In this document: positions 16,891 through 24,544 of the stretch, in pieces | Layout of the letters: every line of letters starts with the position of its first letter | Numbering within the stretch: the first letter of the stretch is position 1 | NCBI RefSeq assembly: GCF_002234575.2 | Contig: NZ_CP022464.2 | Span: 1,550,001 to 1,614,000, forward strand | Direction: 5' to 3' | Source: Enterocloster bolteae | GTDB taxonomy: Bacteria; Bacillota; Clostridia; Lachnospirales; Lachnospiraceae | Length of the DNA stretch: 64,000 bases | Program-made: the position numbers and the translations under genes | Notes under the pieces: generated by a model | Databases searched by the model: none | What the model saw: only the letters and a program-made list of their open reading frames with translations | What the model was told of the DNA's origin: nothing

Positions 16891-17479
16891 GAACAACCTC
16901 ATCCTGTATTATGGCAACATGGCCGGATATGTGGAAGATGGAAAGGCTGTCCTTGATCCGATGTTTAAGAACGGATACCTGATCCGGTTCCTGCAGGAGA
17001 AGAAGGGGCTGGAACCATGCTGGCAGGATGGCGTGTATGACCGTCTCGTACATGGGAAGGTGGATCTGACCGGGGAGGTGAAGCCATTCAGGAACTGCAG
17101 GCTCCACCAACTGAGGCCGGAAGTGCCGCCAGAGGAGCGTTTTCTTGATTTCGAGGACCAGGTATCACGTCATGGAATGCCGGACTCCAGCCGGTACGAG
17201 GTGGTATATGACTGCCAGATTGAGACAGATGACCTGGAAGCAATCTATACCAAGTTTGAGAGAGAGTTCCCGCAACGGACTACAGGGCATCCTATTTCTA
17301 TTTCGGATGTCCTTGAACTATATGACAGGCAGGGAAGCGAGTTTTACTATGTTGATCATTACGGATTCCAGAAGATTGGGTTTATTCAGGGACAATCCCT
17401 GGATATCCAGGGAACCGACCATATGAAAGGAGAGGACGTAAGCCAGAGACAACCTATTCAGGAAATGAAGGAAGCGTAG
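16871..17479 (+). CDS. YodL-domain protein
   Basis: A 202-residue protein with two parts. Residues 1-100 are a small domain with YYGNMAGYVEDGKAVL and LDFEDQVSRH. Residues 110-185 form a YodL domain: YEVVYDCQIETDDLEAIYTK, HPISISDVLELYDRQGSEFY, YVDHYGFQKI. YodL domains are frequent in clostridial conjugative elements, often in larger proteins; the function is unknown. AGGAGAGAGG precedes the ATG. Confidence 0.75.
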   Translation: MAGIAVKNNLILYYGNMAGYVEDGKAVLDPMFKNGYLIRFLQEKKGLEPCWQDGVYDRLVHGKVDLTGEVKPFRNCRLHQLRPEVPPEERFLDFEDQVSRHGMPDSSRYEVVYDCQIETDDLEAIYTKFEREFPQRTTGHPISISDVLELYDRQGSEFYYVDHYGFQKIGFIQGQSLDIQGTDHMKGEDVSQRQPIQEMKEA

Positions 17480-17493
17480 GACATGAAGACAGG

Positions 17494-17879
17494 GTGGAAA
17501 ATGAGGAAATGCAGGAAACCATGGAACGAAATACCATTCTGTTTTTCCAGTCCATTATCACAAACCTCCAGCCGGAAATCGGTATCCTTGCTACAGCTGA
17601 AGTGCGGATTTGAGATATTTGTACCATACGGAATGTGAAGGTGAAGGAAAATGATTATGGGATTGAAGTTGTGATGCCAAGGACCAAGATGCCTTTCCAT
17701 GCCGGGTATAAGGATGCATGTTTTTTGAAAGCCGTGAGATACGGGAGAAGTTTGACCAGTCTGTCCTTTGTGCGTATGAACTGCAGATGAATCCGGAGCA
17801 TGAGATGGACCGGGAACCGATAGAGGAAGATAGGGATATGGAATGGGAGGAAGGGGATGAACCGGAGATGGGGATGTGA
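17494..17879 (+). pseudogene. Broken SpoVG-like gene
   Basis: The frame from the GTG at 17494 gives ENEEMQETMERNTILFF, then LQPEIGILATAEVRI, a UGA at 17611-17613, then DICTIRNVKVKENDYGIEVV and MPRTKMPFHAGYKDAC. At a T run near 17720-17726 the frame shifts by one base, after which FFESREIREKFDQSVL and a long acidic tail run to 17877-17879. The IRNVKV and MPxxK...YKD phrases match SpoVG, and an intact SpoVG gene is at 23698. Two lesions indicate loss of function. Confidence 0.65.
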
Positions 17880-17997
17880 TGTGAAACGTCATAGTTCAAA
17901 TGTGCTCCGCAGGGGTGGTCTCTCAGCCCTCTATCTTATTGCCGCACACCCGCCGTTATAGAACCGCGTTTATTTCTAATTTTAAGGAGGATACCGA
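17880..17997. other. Leader of the second ArdA-like gene
   Basis: This GC-richer stretch differs from its surroundings and carries TAAGGAGG at 17983-17990 for the ATG at 17998. No clear hairpin terminator was found. The style of the sequence matches the following gene, suggesting they arrived together. Confidence 0.35.
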
Positions 17998-19614
17998 ATG
18001 CTAAACATTACCATCATGAGAGGCGACAACGGGCAGGAAGCCGCGCTGAAGCTTCCCGGCTCGTTTGATGAAAGCGAGGAAACGCTGTCCGCGCTGGAGG
18101 CCATTTGCTCGCGGGACATCACGACCGCCATTATTTCCGCCGACACATCCATCGAAAGTCTGGATCGTATCCTGCCGGGCATGGAAATCGACGAGCAGGA
18201 ACTGAACGAGTTGGGATTTCTCTCTCGCAGGATCGGTGGGTTGTGCGATAGGGAGCGAAATATACTGACTGGCATTCTCGAACTGGAGCCCTCCAAAAGC
18301 CTACGGGATATAGTCAACCTCTCCTGCAACCTGCACAAGTTTGAACGGCTCCCCGGCGTAAAGGATGCGGACGCAATGGGACGGCATCTGTTGAAAGAAC
18401 GCGGGATCGATGTACCGGGCAGCATTGCGGACTATATTGCCTATGATCAGGTGGCAAACAGGTATCTGGCGGATCACCCCGGCGTGTTCACCGATTCCGG
18501 CTTTGTCTTTAGGAAAGACGAACCACTGGAAATAGTTTACGACGGAGAGAAGCTCCCAGAACCATACTGTAATCCCAACGGTATTATCACCGTACGGCTG
18601 AGTCACAAGGGTAAGCCCAATCGTGTCACCCTCACGTTCCCGGCCACGGAGGAATGCATTGAAGCGGTACTTGCCGAACTCGGCGTAAAGGATTTGGAGG
18701 ACTGCTACGCCTCCTGTACCAGCTCCATCCCTGGCTTATTGGAGCGTCTGCCCAATTACGATGGCTTAGAATGTCTGAATCTGGGCGCTGCCTATGTGGG
18801 TGTTTTGGAGGAACAGTACCGGCTGTTCATGGCTGTGATGGAGGCGGAGGTACCTGGCAGTATGTTTGAACTTCCAGAAATTGCGGATGCACTGTGTCAG
18901 TACCATCTTCTGCCGGAGGACATCAAAACCCCGGAGGATTATGCAAAATATCTTATGGATGAGGGGGACATTTGCTGTGTGGATGGAATTACCGCAGAAT
19001 TTGTGAATTTTGATGCGTTAGGTAAAGCCATGATGAAAGAAAATGGCGTGGTGCTCACCAGCTTTGGCATTGTGGAGCGGTATGACCACCCTATCCGGCA
19101 ACTCCCGGAGGAACTGACCATGCTCCGACTGTTCAGCCCTCTGTATACGCAGGTATTCACCCGTGATGAATACGGCGATTTGAATTGGGAGCCGGAAGAA
19201 ATGAGCGCTCATGAGGTGTGTGGTTACCGGGAAGAAATCCTGCGGGCTATTGCGGACAGACGCATTGATTCCGAGGGCGACCGTGGCCTTGCGGTCTATC
19301 TGAAAAACGAGCTTCTTGCCCGCAAGGTCTACAGCATGAATCCTACCGTGGAAGCATGGGACGGCAGGCTGTGGGGTGTGCTGGAGGTACAGACGCGCGG
19401 CGAATTGTCCGAGGGTGAACTGCGGGAACTGACCGAAGCATGGTCGGGACAATGCAGTGATGGTTGGGGGGAGGGGTTTGAGCAACAGGAGATCAAAATT
19501 GATCAGGAAGAGCTGCACGTCAGCTTCTGGCATTCCGGTGGGGATTTTGTAATCCTGACGGAGGCGGAACTGAAAAACCAGACAGAGCAGCAAAACGGCA
19601 TGATCATGCAGTAA
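17998..19614 (+). CDS. Large ArdA-like antirestriction-type protein, second copy
   Basis: A 538-residue acidic protein with the same layout as the gene at 8347. Its N-terminus reads LKLPGSFDESEETLSALEAI, ELNELGFLSRRI; its middle NLSCNLHKFERLPGVKDADA, DYIAYDQVANRYL; and its C-terminus FSPLYTQVFTRDEYG, VWAVLEV-like text (LWGVLEVQTRGELSEGELRE). I expect antirestriction (ArdA-like) plus unknown domains. Codon use is GC-richer (many GGC, GCG, CTG) than in neighbouring genes, so it was probably acquired separately. The divergence from the 8347 protein rules out recent duplication. Confidence 0.65.
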   Translation: MLNITIMRGDNGQEAALKLPGSFDESEETLSALEAICSRDITTAIISADTSIESLDRILPGMEIDEQELNELGFLSRRIGGLCDRERNILTGILELEPSKSLRDIVNLSCNLHKFERLPGVKDADAMGRHLLKERGIDVPGSIADYIAYDQVANRYLADHPGVFTDSGFVFRKDEPLEIVYDGEKLPEPYCNPNGIITVRLSHKGKPNRVTLTFPATEECIEAVLAELGVKDLEDCYASCTSSIPGLLERLPNYDGLECLNLGAAYVGVLEEQYRLFMAVMEAEVPGSMFELPEIADALCQYHLLPEDIKTPEDYAKYLMDEGDICCVDGITAEFVNFDALGKAMMKENGVVLTSFGIVERYDHPIRQLPEELTMLRLFSPLYTQVFTRDEYGDLNWEPEEMSAHEVCGYREEILRAIADRRIDSEGDRGLAVYLKNELLARKVYSMNPTVEAWDGRLWGVLEVQTRGELSEGELRELTEAWSGQCSDGWGEGFEQQEIKIDQEELHVSFWHSGGDFVILTEAELKNQTEQQNGMIMQ

Positions 19615-19636
19615 AGGCAGGGGAAGGAAAAATGCA

Positions 19637-19801
19637 ATGGCGGTTTTCAATGCAACTAAGGAGGACTGCCTGTTGTCCTAGCACGATGACAAGCCTGTCC
19701 TGTTTACGAATATGCGGCCCGACCGGGGTACCGTCCCAGGGGGTCTGTTCTGTTATGACGTCAAGCATTCGGCTCATCTCGACGCAACATGGCCGAGGTA
19801 G
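19637..19801 (+). pseudogene. LPD28-like gene fragment
   Basis: From the ATG at 19637 the frame reads MAVFNATKEDCLLS, a UAG at 19679-19681, then HDDKPVLFTNMRPDRGTVPG and GLFCYDVKH, ending at 19799-19801. The LFTN.R.DR.TVP.G.xCYD.R pattern is typical of the LPD28 domain in large polyvalent proteins of clostridial elements. Only the N-terminus is left. The matching downstream text MAEVVTLISSIQ is one frame over. Confidence 0.6.
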
Positions 19802-19851
19802 TGACATTGATTTCCTCCATCCAATAAAATGATAGAAAGAGAGGCTGCGTT

Positions 19852-20073
19852 ATGAAAAGAAGGATTAACTTTAAGATGATTCAGATAAGAACAAAATTAG
19901 TTCAGATAATGGCAGATAAACGCGGGGAAGGATTCGTAGATACCGCTATCAAAATATTGATGGCTGTTGTCATTGGTGCCCTCCTGCTGGCAGGGCTGTA
20001 TAAGTTATTCGCTGATACGGTACTGCCAACATTGACCCAGCGTGTTACAGAGATGTTTAATTATTCCGGCTAA
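19852..20073 (+). CDS. DUF6133-like small membrane protein, Flp-pilin-like
   Basis: A 73-residue protein with a charged N-terminus, one hydrophobic helix and a short C-terminal amphipathic part. The segment KRGEGFVDTAIKILMAVVI resembles a class III pilin signal: Gly, then Glu/Gly/Phe, then a hydrophobic helix. The element also carries a prepilin peptidase and Tad-like assembly genes (24092 on), so this may be the pilin subunit. That function is inference. A paralogue at 23464 shares the helix and the ending MFNYSG. AGAGAGG precedes the ATG. Confidence 0.7.
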   Translation: MKRRINFKMIQIRTKLVQIMADKRGEGFVDTAIKILMAVVIGALLLAGLYKLFADTVLPTLTQRVTEMFNYSG

Positions 20074-20120
20074 GAAAAGATTTTAATTAGCTTGGAGTTG
20101 AAAATTATAATATATTGTGT

Positions 20121-20157
20121 CATCAAAGGCATTATAATTTGACTAATGCCTTTGATG
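20121..20157. terminator. 14-base inverted repeat, probable bidirectional terminator
   Basis: CATCAAAGGCATTA at 20121-20134 and TAATGCCTTTGATG at 20144-20157 are perfect inverse complements with a nine-base loop. AT-rich sequence follows. It may end transcription from the DUF6133 gene and insulate the cassette. Confidence 0.7.
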
Positions 20158-20396
20158 AATTTTATAAAAATAAGGGCAAAGAAGCTGTATGTAAGGACAA
20201 GCAATATTCTTGCAGACAGCAGAGGCGCAGGAAGGATAAATCATGGAAAAATGTTTTTATTTGAAACCAAAGTTGGAGATAAGTTTTGCTGTTATATGAT
20301 GAAAGACTAGCCTCACCCTATAAACAAGAAAAAAGCTGTTTTTATATTATAGACAAATATATATACGGTTAAATACAGAAAAAACGAAAATAAACG

Positions 20397-20424
20397 TTGA
20401 TTTATTTACAAAATGGCATATAAT
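20397..20424 (+). promoter_or_regulatory. Putative promoter of the AAA/RloB cassette
   Basis: TTGATT at 20397-20402 and TATAAT at 20419-20424 are 16 bases apart and 43 bases before the ATG at 20467. This also argues against the earlier in-frame ATG at 20413, which would lie upstream of the transcript start. Confidence 0.6.
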
Positions 20425-20466
20425 AGGATTAAGAGCGTAAAAGAGTGTGAAATGAAGGAGAGTGCC

Positions 20467-21762
20467 ATGCTGATACAGTTTAACTTTAAAAATTTTAAAT
20501 CCTTCAGGGATGAGGTATCCCTGGATTTGTCAGCTACAAAGATAACAGAGCATGAAGATCATGTGGTGGAGTTGGCAAATGATAAGCTGTTGAAGGTTGC
20601 GGCTATCTATGGTGCAAATGCCAGTGGAAAGTCTAACATTTACGATGCTTTTAAATTCATGAGCTATTATGTGGAGGAATCCTTTAAATTTGGCGGTGAA
20701 AGCGACAGCAGGCAAAAAACAGATTCGGATTACATTAGGGTAAGCCCTTTTTTGTTTGACAGTAAGAGCAGAGGTATGGAATCAACTTTTGAAGTGTTTT
20801 TTGTTGATAATTCGGAGAACACGGGGAAAATTTATCAGTATGGTTTTGCGTTGCAGAACGATGAAGTGGTGGAAGAATGGTTTTATTCCAAGGCCAAGAC
20901 AGCGAGAAACCGGTATAAAACTATTTTCTATCGGAAAAAAGGTGAAGAGCTGGAAGTAAACGGGCTGCCAAAGAGCAGTACCCAAAATATAAAGGTCGCA
21001 TTGGAAAAGGAGACTTTGATTGTATCTCTAGGGGCAAAGCTGAAGATATCGAAACTGAAAAAGGTAAGGGACTGGTTTCTGAATAACGAGGTTGTGGACT
21101 TCGGAAATCCCGCAGAGAACTTTTTCCGTTCACAGGTGTTGCCGAAAGATTTTACCACCAGTAGGAAAATACAGAGCAATGTGGTGAATTATTTTGCATC
21201 TTTTGATAATGCCATTTGTGATTTTAAAGTGGAGGAAGTCCAGCGGGAAATTGAAAAAGAGTCCGATCTCAGTTACAAGATTGACGCACTGCATAAGATG
21301 GTGGATTGCGATGAATTTGAATCTATACCTTTGAAAAGCGAATCCAGTGGAACATTGAAAATGTTTGCCTTATACCCCTCTTTGAAAGAGGTGCTTGATA
21401 ACGGCGGAACCTTGTTTGTAGATGAACTGAATGCAAGACTTCATCCGTTATTGGTTAGAAACATCATATTGACTTTTTTGTCTCCGGAAATTAATACCAA
21501 TCATGCACAGATGATTTTTACCACACATGACATCTGGCAGTTATCCAACGAGCTGTTGCGTCGGGATGAAATATGGCTGGTGGACAAGAATCAGGATGGA
21601 GTTTCCGATTTGTATTCCCTTGCTGATTTCAAGGATGAAGACGGAAACAAGGTACGCCGTGATGAAGCGCTGGCAAAGAATTATCTGACGGGCAGCTATG
21701 GCGCTATCCCTGCGCTCCGGCCTATGGAAATGTTAAAGGGGAGGAGCACGGATGGCGAATAA
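20467..21762 (+). CDS. AAA15-family ATPase, AbiLi/RloA-like
   Basis: A 431-residue ABC-type (AAA15/SMC-like) ATPase. It begins MLIQFNFKNFKSFRDEVSLD, typical of the family, and has Walker A GANASGKS near residue 48, a signature-like SESSGTLKMFALYPSL, Walker B GGTLFVDELNARLHP, and an H-loop in TTHDIWQLSNELL. In AbiL, RloAB and related systems such an ATPase senses phage and controls a nuclease-like partner. The next gene encodes an RloB protein and overlaps by 11 bases, supporting an AbiL-like two-gene defence system. GGAGAG precedes the ATG. Confidence 0.82.
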   Translation: MLIQFNFKNFKSFRDEVSLDLSATKITEHEDHVVELANDKLLKVAAIYGANASGKSNIYDAFKFMSYYVEESFKFGGESDSRQKTDSDYIRVSPFLFDSKSRGMESTFEVFFVDNSENTGKIYQYGFALQNDEVVEEWFYSKAKTARNRYKTIFYRKKGEELEVNGLPKSSTQNIKVALEKETLIVSLGAKLKISKLKKVRDWFLNNEVVDFGNPAENFFRSQVLPKDFTTSRKIQSNVVNYFASFDNAICDFKVEEVQREIEKESDLSYKIDALHKMVDCDEFESIPLKSESSGTLKMFALYPSLKEVLDNGGTLFVDELNARLHPLLVRNIILTFLSPEINTNHAQMIFTTHDIWQLSNELLRRDEIWLVDKNQDGVSDLYSLADFKDEDGNKVRRDEALAKNYLTGSYGAIPALRPMEMLKGRSTDGE

Positions 21763-22417
21763 GAGTGGGGGAAAGCCCAGTGACCGCAGGGCCGGCAAGA
21801 GGAAAGACCGGAATCAGCGGATGGGGCAGAGAGTACCAGAACTGGGATATTACTTGATTGTGACAGACACCGAGGAAACGGAGAAAAATTATTTTGAGGG
21901 ACTTCGTGACAGCATACCGGCAGAGCTGAAAGATCGGTTGATTATTAAGGTTGAGAAGGCCAAAACGGTAGAACTGGTAAAAAGAGCTTTGGAACTTGTC
22001 GGAAAGGAATCACAATACCGGATTCCATGGATTGTATTTGACCGGGATCAGGTGAAAGGATTTGATGAGATTATATGGACGGCGGAGAAAAACGGGGTGC
22101 ATGCAGGATGGTCAAATCCCTGCTTTGAGATATGGATGTATGCGTATTTCGGGGAGATGCCTGCAATCAGGGAGTCTTATACTTGTTGTGATCGGTTTGC
22201 GGACAAGTTTGAGAAGGTTATCGGGCAGAAGTATTATAAGAACGACAGGGACGTTTATCGCAAGCTGATACAGTATGGTGATTTTGAACAGGCGGTTGTA
22301 TTGGCGGAAAGAAGTTTGAAGAAGTGTGTGGAAGATGGGAAGAAGCTGCCATCGGAGATGTGGCCGGCTTGTATGGTGCAGCGATTGGTGGCGGAAATAC
22401 TGAAAAAGATAAGCTGA
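21752..22417 (+). CDS. RloB-domain protein, AbiLii-like
   Basis: A 221-residue protein with a basic N-terminal stretch (SDRRAGKRKDRNQRM) followed by the RloB core: YLIVTDTEETEKNYFEGLRD, then IPWIVFDRDQVKGFDE and the conserved NPCFEIWMYAYFG. The acidic residues in VTDTEETE and FDRDQ are the expected metal-binding site of this TOPRIM-related fold. With the overlapping AAA ATPase it forms an AbiL/RloAB-type anti-phage pair; the RloB partner is thought to be the toxic effector. Experimental function here is unproven. Confidence 0.8.
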   Translation: MANKSGGKPSDRRAGKRKDRNQRMGQRVPELGYYLIVTDTEETEKNYFEGLRDSIPAELKDRLIIKVEKAKTVELVKRALELVGKESQYRIPWIVFDRDQVKGFDEIIWTAEKNGVHAGWSNPCFEIWMYAYFGEMPAIRESYTCCDRFADKFEKVIGQKYYKNDRDVYRKLIQYGDFEQAVVLAERSLKKCVEDGKKLPSEMWPACMVQRLVAEILKKIS

Positions 22418-22433
22418 TAGGGAGAAATGAGTT

Positions 22434-22694
22434 ATGGACGATAAAATCAAAGGAATATTGGAAGAAGTTCAAATATTATTTGATTGTGCAAACCAGAGTT
22501 CTTCATTATCAAGAAGAGAAGCAATAATTGTTGGTGAAGCTGTTGCAATGCCTAGTAGATTAAAAATAAAAGAATTGCGAGAAGAACAGTTACCAGATTC
22601 AAAAGATATAAGCTTCGTAAAAGGTTGGCAAAAAAACGAAACAGATCAGGATGACATTATTAATAGTGTAATAGCAAAATGGACTTTGCTTTAA
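22434..22694 (+). CDS. Unknown small protein paired with the two-TM protein
   Basis: An 86-residue helical, AT-rich gene starting 17 bases after the RloB stop with GGGAGAAATG before its ATG. Sequence marks are MDDKIKGILEEVQILFDCAN and SFVKGWQKNETDQDDI. No family is recognised and there is no membrane segment. It lies 14 bases before the two-TM gene with the same low GC, so the two probably arrived and act together, for example as regulator or sensor and effector (inference). Confidence 0.55.
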   Translation: MDDKIKGILEEVQILFDCANQSSSLSRREAIIVGEAVAMPSRLKIKELREEQLPDSKDISFVKGWQKNETDQDDIINSVIAKWTLL

Positions 22695-22707
22695 ATCGGG
22701 AGGAACA

Positions 22708-23376
22708 ATGACACCATTAGAAAATTTTAATGCTGTGATTATTGCTTGTACAACCATATTTATGTACTTGCTTTGGTTAGGAATTAGTAAACTCATGGAG
22801 ATTAATACAATACCTTTTTTTATAATTACAATATTATCTGGATTAATTTCATTAGGGTTTTATCGTAGTGTAGCTACACTATTGAGAAAAGCTTTTAATA
22901 ATAATAAAGTGATAAAGAAAAAAATCCTTGGAAATTATTATTTAGAGGGTACATGGGTAGGATTTTTTGTAGGTAATAGTGGAAAAATAAGATATATATG
23001 TGAACGATTTGAGCAGAGTTTAGAAGGAATTATTATTCAAGGTTCTTCATATACAGACAACCAAAAAATACATGGAAATTGGATTGCAAAAAGTCCAGTT
23101 GTTAATATTGAAGAAAAACAGCTTATGTATTATTATGAGGCAGATATGATAAATAATTTGTTTATTAATCCAGGTCTAGCATCATTTAAAATGGAGAAAA
23201 GTCATAAAAGCCATTACATAGATAGCTTGAGAGGTTTTTCCTCGGACTTATATAATCCACACAAGCTATTTGCAATTGAAGAAAAAATAAGTGATGACTT
23301 TATAGATGACGAAGAGGCTATTTTGCTTCGTGCAAAAGAATTGTATCAAAAGTATAAAGATATGCTTTCGGAATAA
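22708..23376 (+). CDS. Two-TM protein with C-terminal beta-rich domain, Cap15/OptE-like
   Basis: A 222-residue protein with two hydrophobic helices (about residues 7-28 and 32-52), a basic linker, and a domain from about residue 70 beginning LGNYYLEGTWVGFFVG and continuing with alternating strands (KIRYICERFEQSLEGIIIQG, KIHGNWIAKSPVVNIEEKQL, MYYYEAD). The two-TM plus L.GTW.G barrel layout is that of S-2TM-beta effectors such as CBASS Cap15, in which a lipocalin-like barrel binds a cyclic nucleotide and the helices damage the membrane. No CD-NTase or Pol-like cyclase was seen nearby. The gene is markedly AT-rich. The match is structural pattern memory and needs a fold search. Confidence 0.55.
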   Translation: MTPLENFNAVIIACTTIFMYLLWLGISKLMEINTIPFFIITILSGLISLGFYRSVATLLRKAFNNNKVIKKKILGNYYLEGTWVGFFVGNSGKIRYICERFEQSLEGIIIQGSSYTDNQKIHGNWIAKSPVVNIEEKQLMYYYEADMINNLFINPGLASFKMEKSHKSHYIDSLRGFSSDLYNPHKLFAIEEKISDDFIDDEEAILLRAKELYQKYKDMLSE

Positions 23377-23392
23377 TTGTGAGCGAGTAAAG

Positions 23393-23427
23393 ACACGGTT
23401 GAACCTAAAAATTCAATCGTGTTTTTA
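23393..23427 (+). terminator. Terminator closing the defence-like cassette
   Basis: ACACGGTTGAA (23393-23403) pairs with TTCAATCGTGT (23412-23422) with one wobble, followed by TTTTAT. It ends the AT-rich cassette. Confidence 0.8.
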
Positions 23428-23463
23428 TATACAAAAAATTAAAGAAAGCGAGAAGTAATTGAA

Positions 23464-23676
23464 TTGAACAGAGCACTTTACCAACCAAATTATTGGCACT
23501 ACCTAACCGGAGATTTTCTGAATCGTGTATATCCAAGGTTCAGAAAAGCCATCAGGATTTTAATGGCGGTTGTCATTGACGCCCTTCTGTTAGCAGGGCT
23601 CTATAAGCTGTTTGCAGATACCGTATTGACAACCCTGCCCCAGAGGGTCATGGAAATGTTCAATTATTCAGGTTAA
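23464..23676 (+). CDS. Second DUF6133-like small membrane protein, degenerate pilin-like copy
   Basis: A 70-residue paralogue of the protein at 19852. The helix ILMAVVIDALLLAGLYKLFA and the ending MFNYSG are shared, but the GEGFVDT segment that looks like a prepilin cleavage site is replaced by VYPRFRK, and an Asp now interrupts the helix. It may be a minor or non-processed form, or losing function. The start is TTG with a weak ribosome site. DNA identity to the other copy is only moderate, so the duplication is old. Confidence 0.6.
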   Translation: MNRALYQPNYWHYLTGDFLNRVYPRFRKAIRILMAVVIDALLLAGLYKLFADTVLTTLPQRVMEMFNYSG

Positions 23677-23697
23677 GAAAGGGAGGCGTATTAAGAA

Positions 23698-24081
23698 ATG
23701 AAGGCACAACAAGCACAATCCAAAACACAACCAGAGGGACAGGCAGGTAATAAGATGAATATTGATGTAAAGATTAATTCCATCAGCATGGAAGGGAACA
23801 TTCTTGCCACAGCGTCCATCAATCTGAATCAGTGTCTGGCCATACGGAATGTACGCCTGATGAACGGTGAGAAAGGCATGTTCCTGTCCATGCCATCCTA
23901 TCGTACCGGAAACGGGGAGTTTAGGGATATCTGTTTTCCAATTACAGCAGAATTCCGGACACAGATGACGGAAGCCCTGACGTCTGCTTATAAGGAGGCG
24001 CTCACGATACAGCAGGGCAAGATGACACAGATGGCAGAATCACCTGTCCCGCAGATGGCCCCGACAGGCCTGTCCATGTGA
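23698..24081 (+). CDS. SpoVG-family protein
   Basis: A 127-residue protein with a disordered Gln-rich N-terminus (about 19 residues), then the SpoVG fold: MNIDVKINSISMEGNILATA, CLAIRNVRLMNGEKGMFLSM, PSYRTGNGEFRDICFPITAE. SpoVG proteins bind nucleic acid and tune gene expression. Here it probably regulates element genes. The ATG at 23698 follows GGGAGG; a second possible start is the Met at 23755 directly before the core. A broken relative is at 17494. Confidence 0.85.
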   Translation: MKAQQAQSKTQPEGQAGNKMNIDVKINSISMEGNILATASINLNQCLAIRNVRLMNGEKGMFLSMPSYRTGNGEFRDICFPITAEFRTQMTEALTSAYKEALTIQQGKMTQMAESPVPQMAPTGLSM

Positions 24082-24091
24082 GAGGAAAAGG

Positions 24092-24508
24092 ATGTACAGG
24101 CACCTTGAACTGACCTTGTGGATTGGTCTCATGCTGGGGGCTTCCTATATCGATTTTCGTCACCGGATGGTACCGGACTGGCTGAATCTTTGTATTGCAG
24201 CCTGTTCCCTGTTGGGGCTGCGGAGCGGAACACTGGCAGGGGTTCTGTGCGCCATCCCTTTTCTTCTTGCAGCAGGGTGCTGGGGAGGAATCGGTGGCGG
24301 GGACATCAAGTTTATGGCAGCATGCGGTATGCACCTGGGAATGTATGGCGGACTGAGGGCGGCAATATTAGGGACCGCGTCCCTGCTTGTGTTTCATATG
24401 GGCTATCTTTTATGGTGTTCATGGAAGGCCATCCGTCCCCCTACGTCATACCCCATGGTCCCATTCCTAACAATGGGCTGTCTGGCTGTGTTGTGTGCAG
24501 GAGGATAG
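24092..24508 (+). CDS. A24-family prepilin peptidase
   Basis: A 138-residue membrane protein with the two catalytic aspartates of type IV prepilin peptidases: SYIDFRHRMVPDWLN (first Asp near residue 21) and GGGDIKFMAACG (second in GGGD). It lacks the N-terminal methylase part, as CpaA/TadV-type enzymes do. It would cleave pilin leaders such as those suggested for DUF6133, DUF4320 and TadE-like proteins of this element. It starts 10 bases after the SpoVG gene. Confidence 0.88.
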   Translation: MYRHLELTLWIGLMLGASYIDFRHRMVPDWLNLCIAACSLLGLRSGTLAGVLCAIPFLLAAGCWGGIGGGDIKFMAACGMHLGMYGGLRAAILGTASLLVFHMGYLLWCSWKAIRPPTSYPMVPFLTMGCLAVLCAGG

Positions 24509-24544
24509 GACACGGCTACTATAATGAATGGGCGGAGGTCAGAT

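Larger units (their letters stand above)
20074..20466. other. Intergenic region at the left edge of the defence-like cassette
   Basis: About 390 AT-rich bases. It holds a strong 14-base inverted repeat (20121-20157) and, at its end, a promoter-like pair (20397-20424). The middle has no convincing gene. The drop in GC relative to the flanking element genes marks the edge of inserted DNA. Confidence 0.5.

Noticed and set aside
17611..17613. UGA as selenocysteine in the SpoVG-like frame
   Set aside because: There is no reason for selenium in that family, and a second frameshift follows. It is a pseudogene.
20413..20466. Upstream ATG for the AAA15 ATPase
   Set aside because: It would begin before the -10 box at 20419-20424 and lacks a ribosome site; the family starts at the Met of 20467.
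20467..22417. PARIS (AriA/AriB) instead of AbiL
   Set aside because: The second gene shows the RloB NPCFEIW-type core, not the DUF4435 protein expected of AriB.
20467..23376. Complete CBASS or Panoptes operon
   Set aside because: No CD-NTase, Cap2/Cap3 or minimal polymerase was seen; only the effector-like protein is present.
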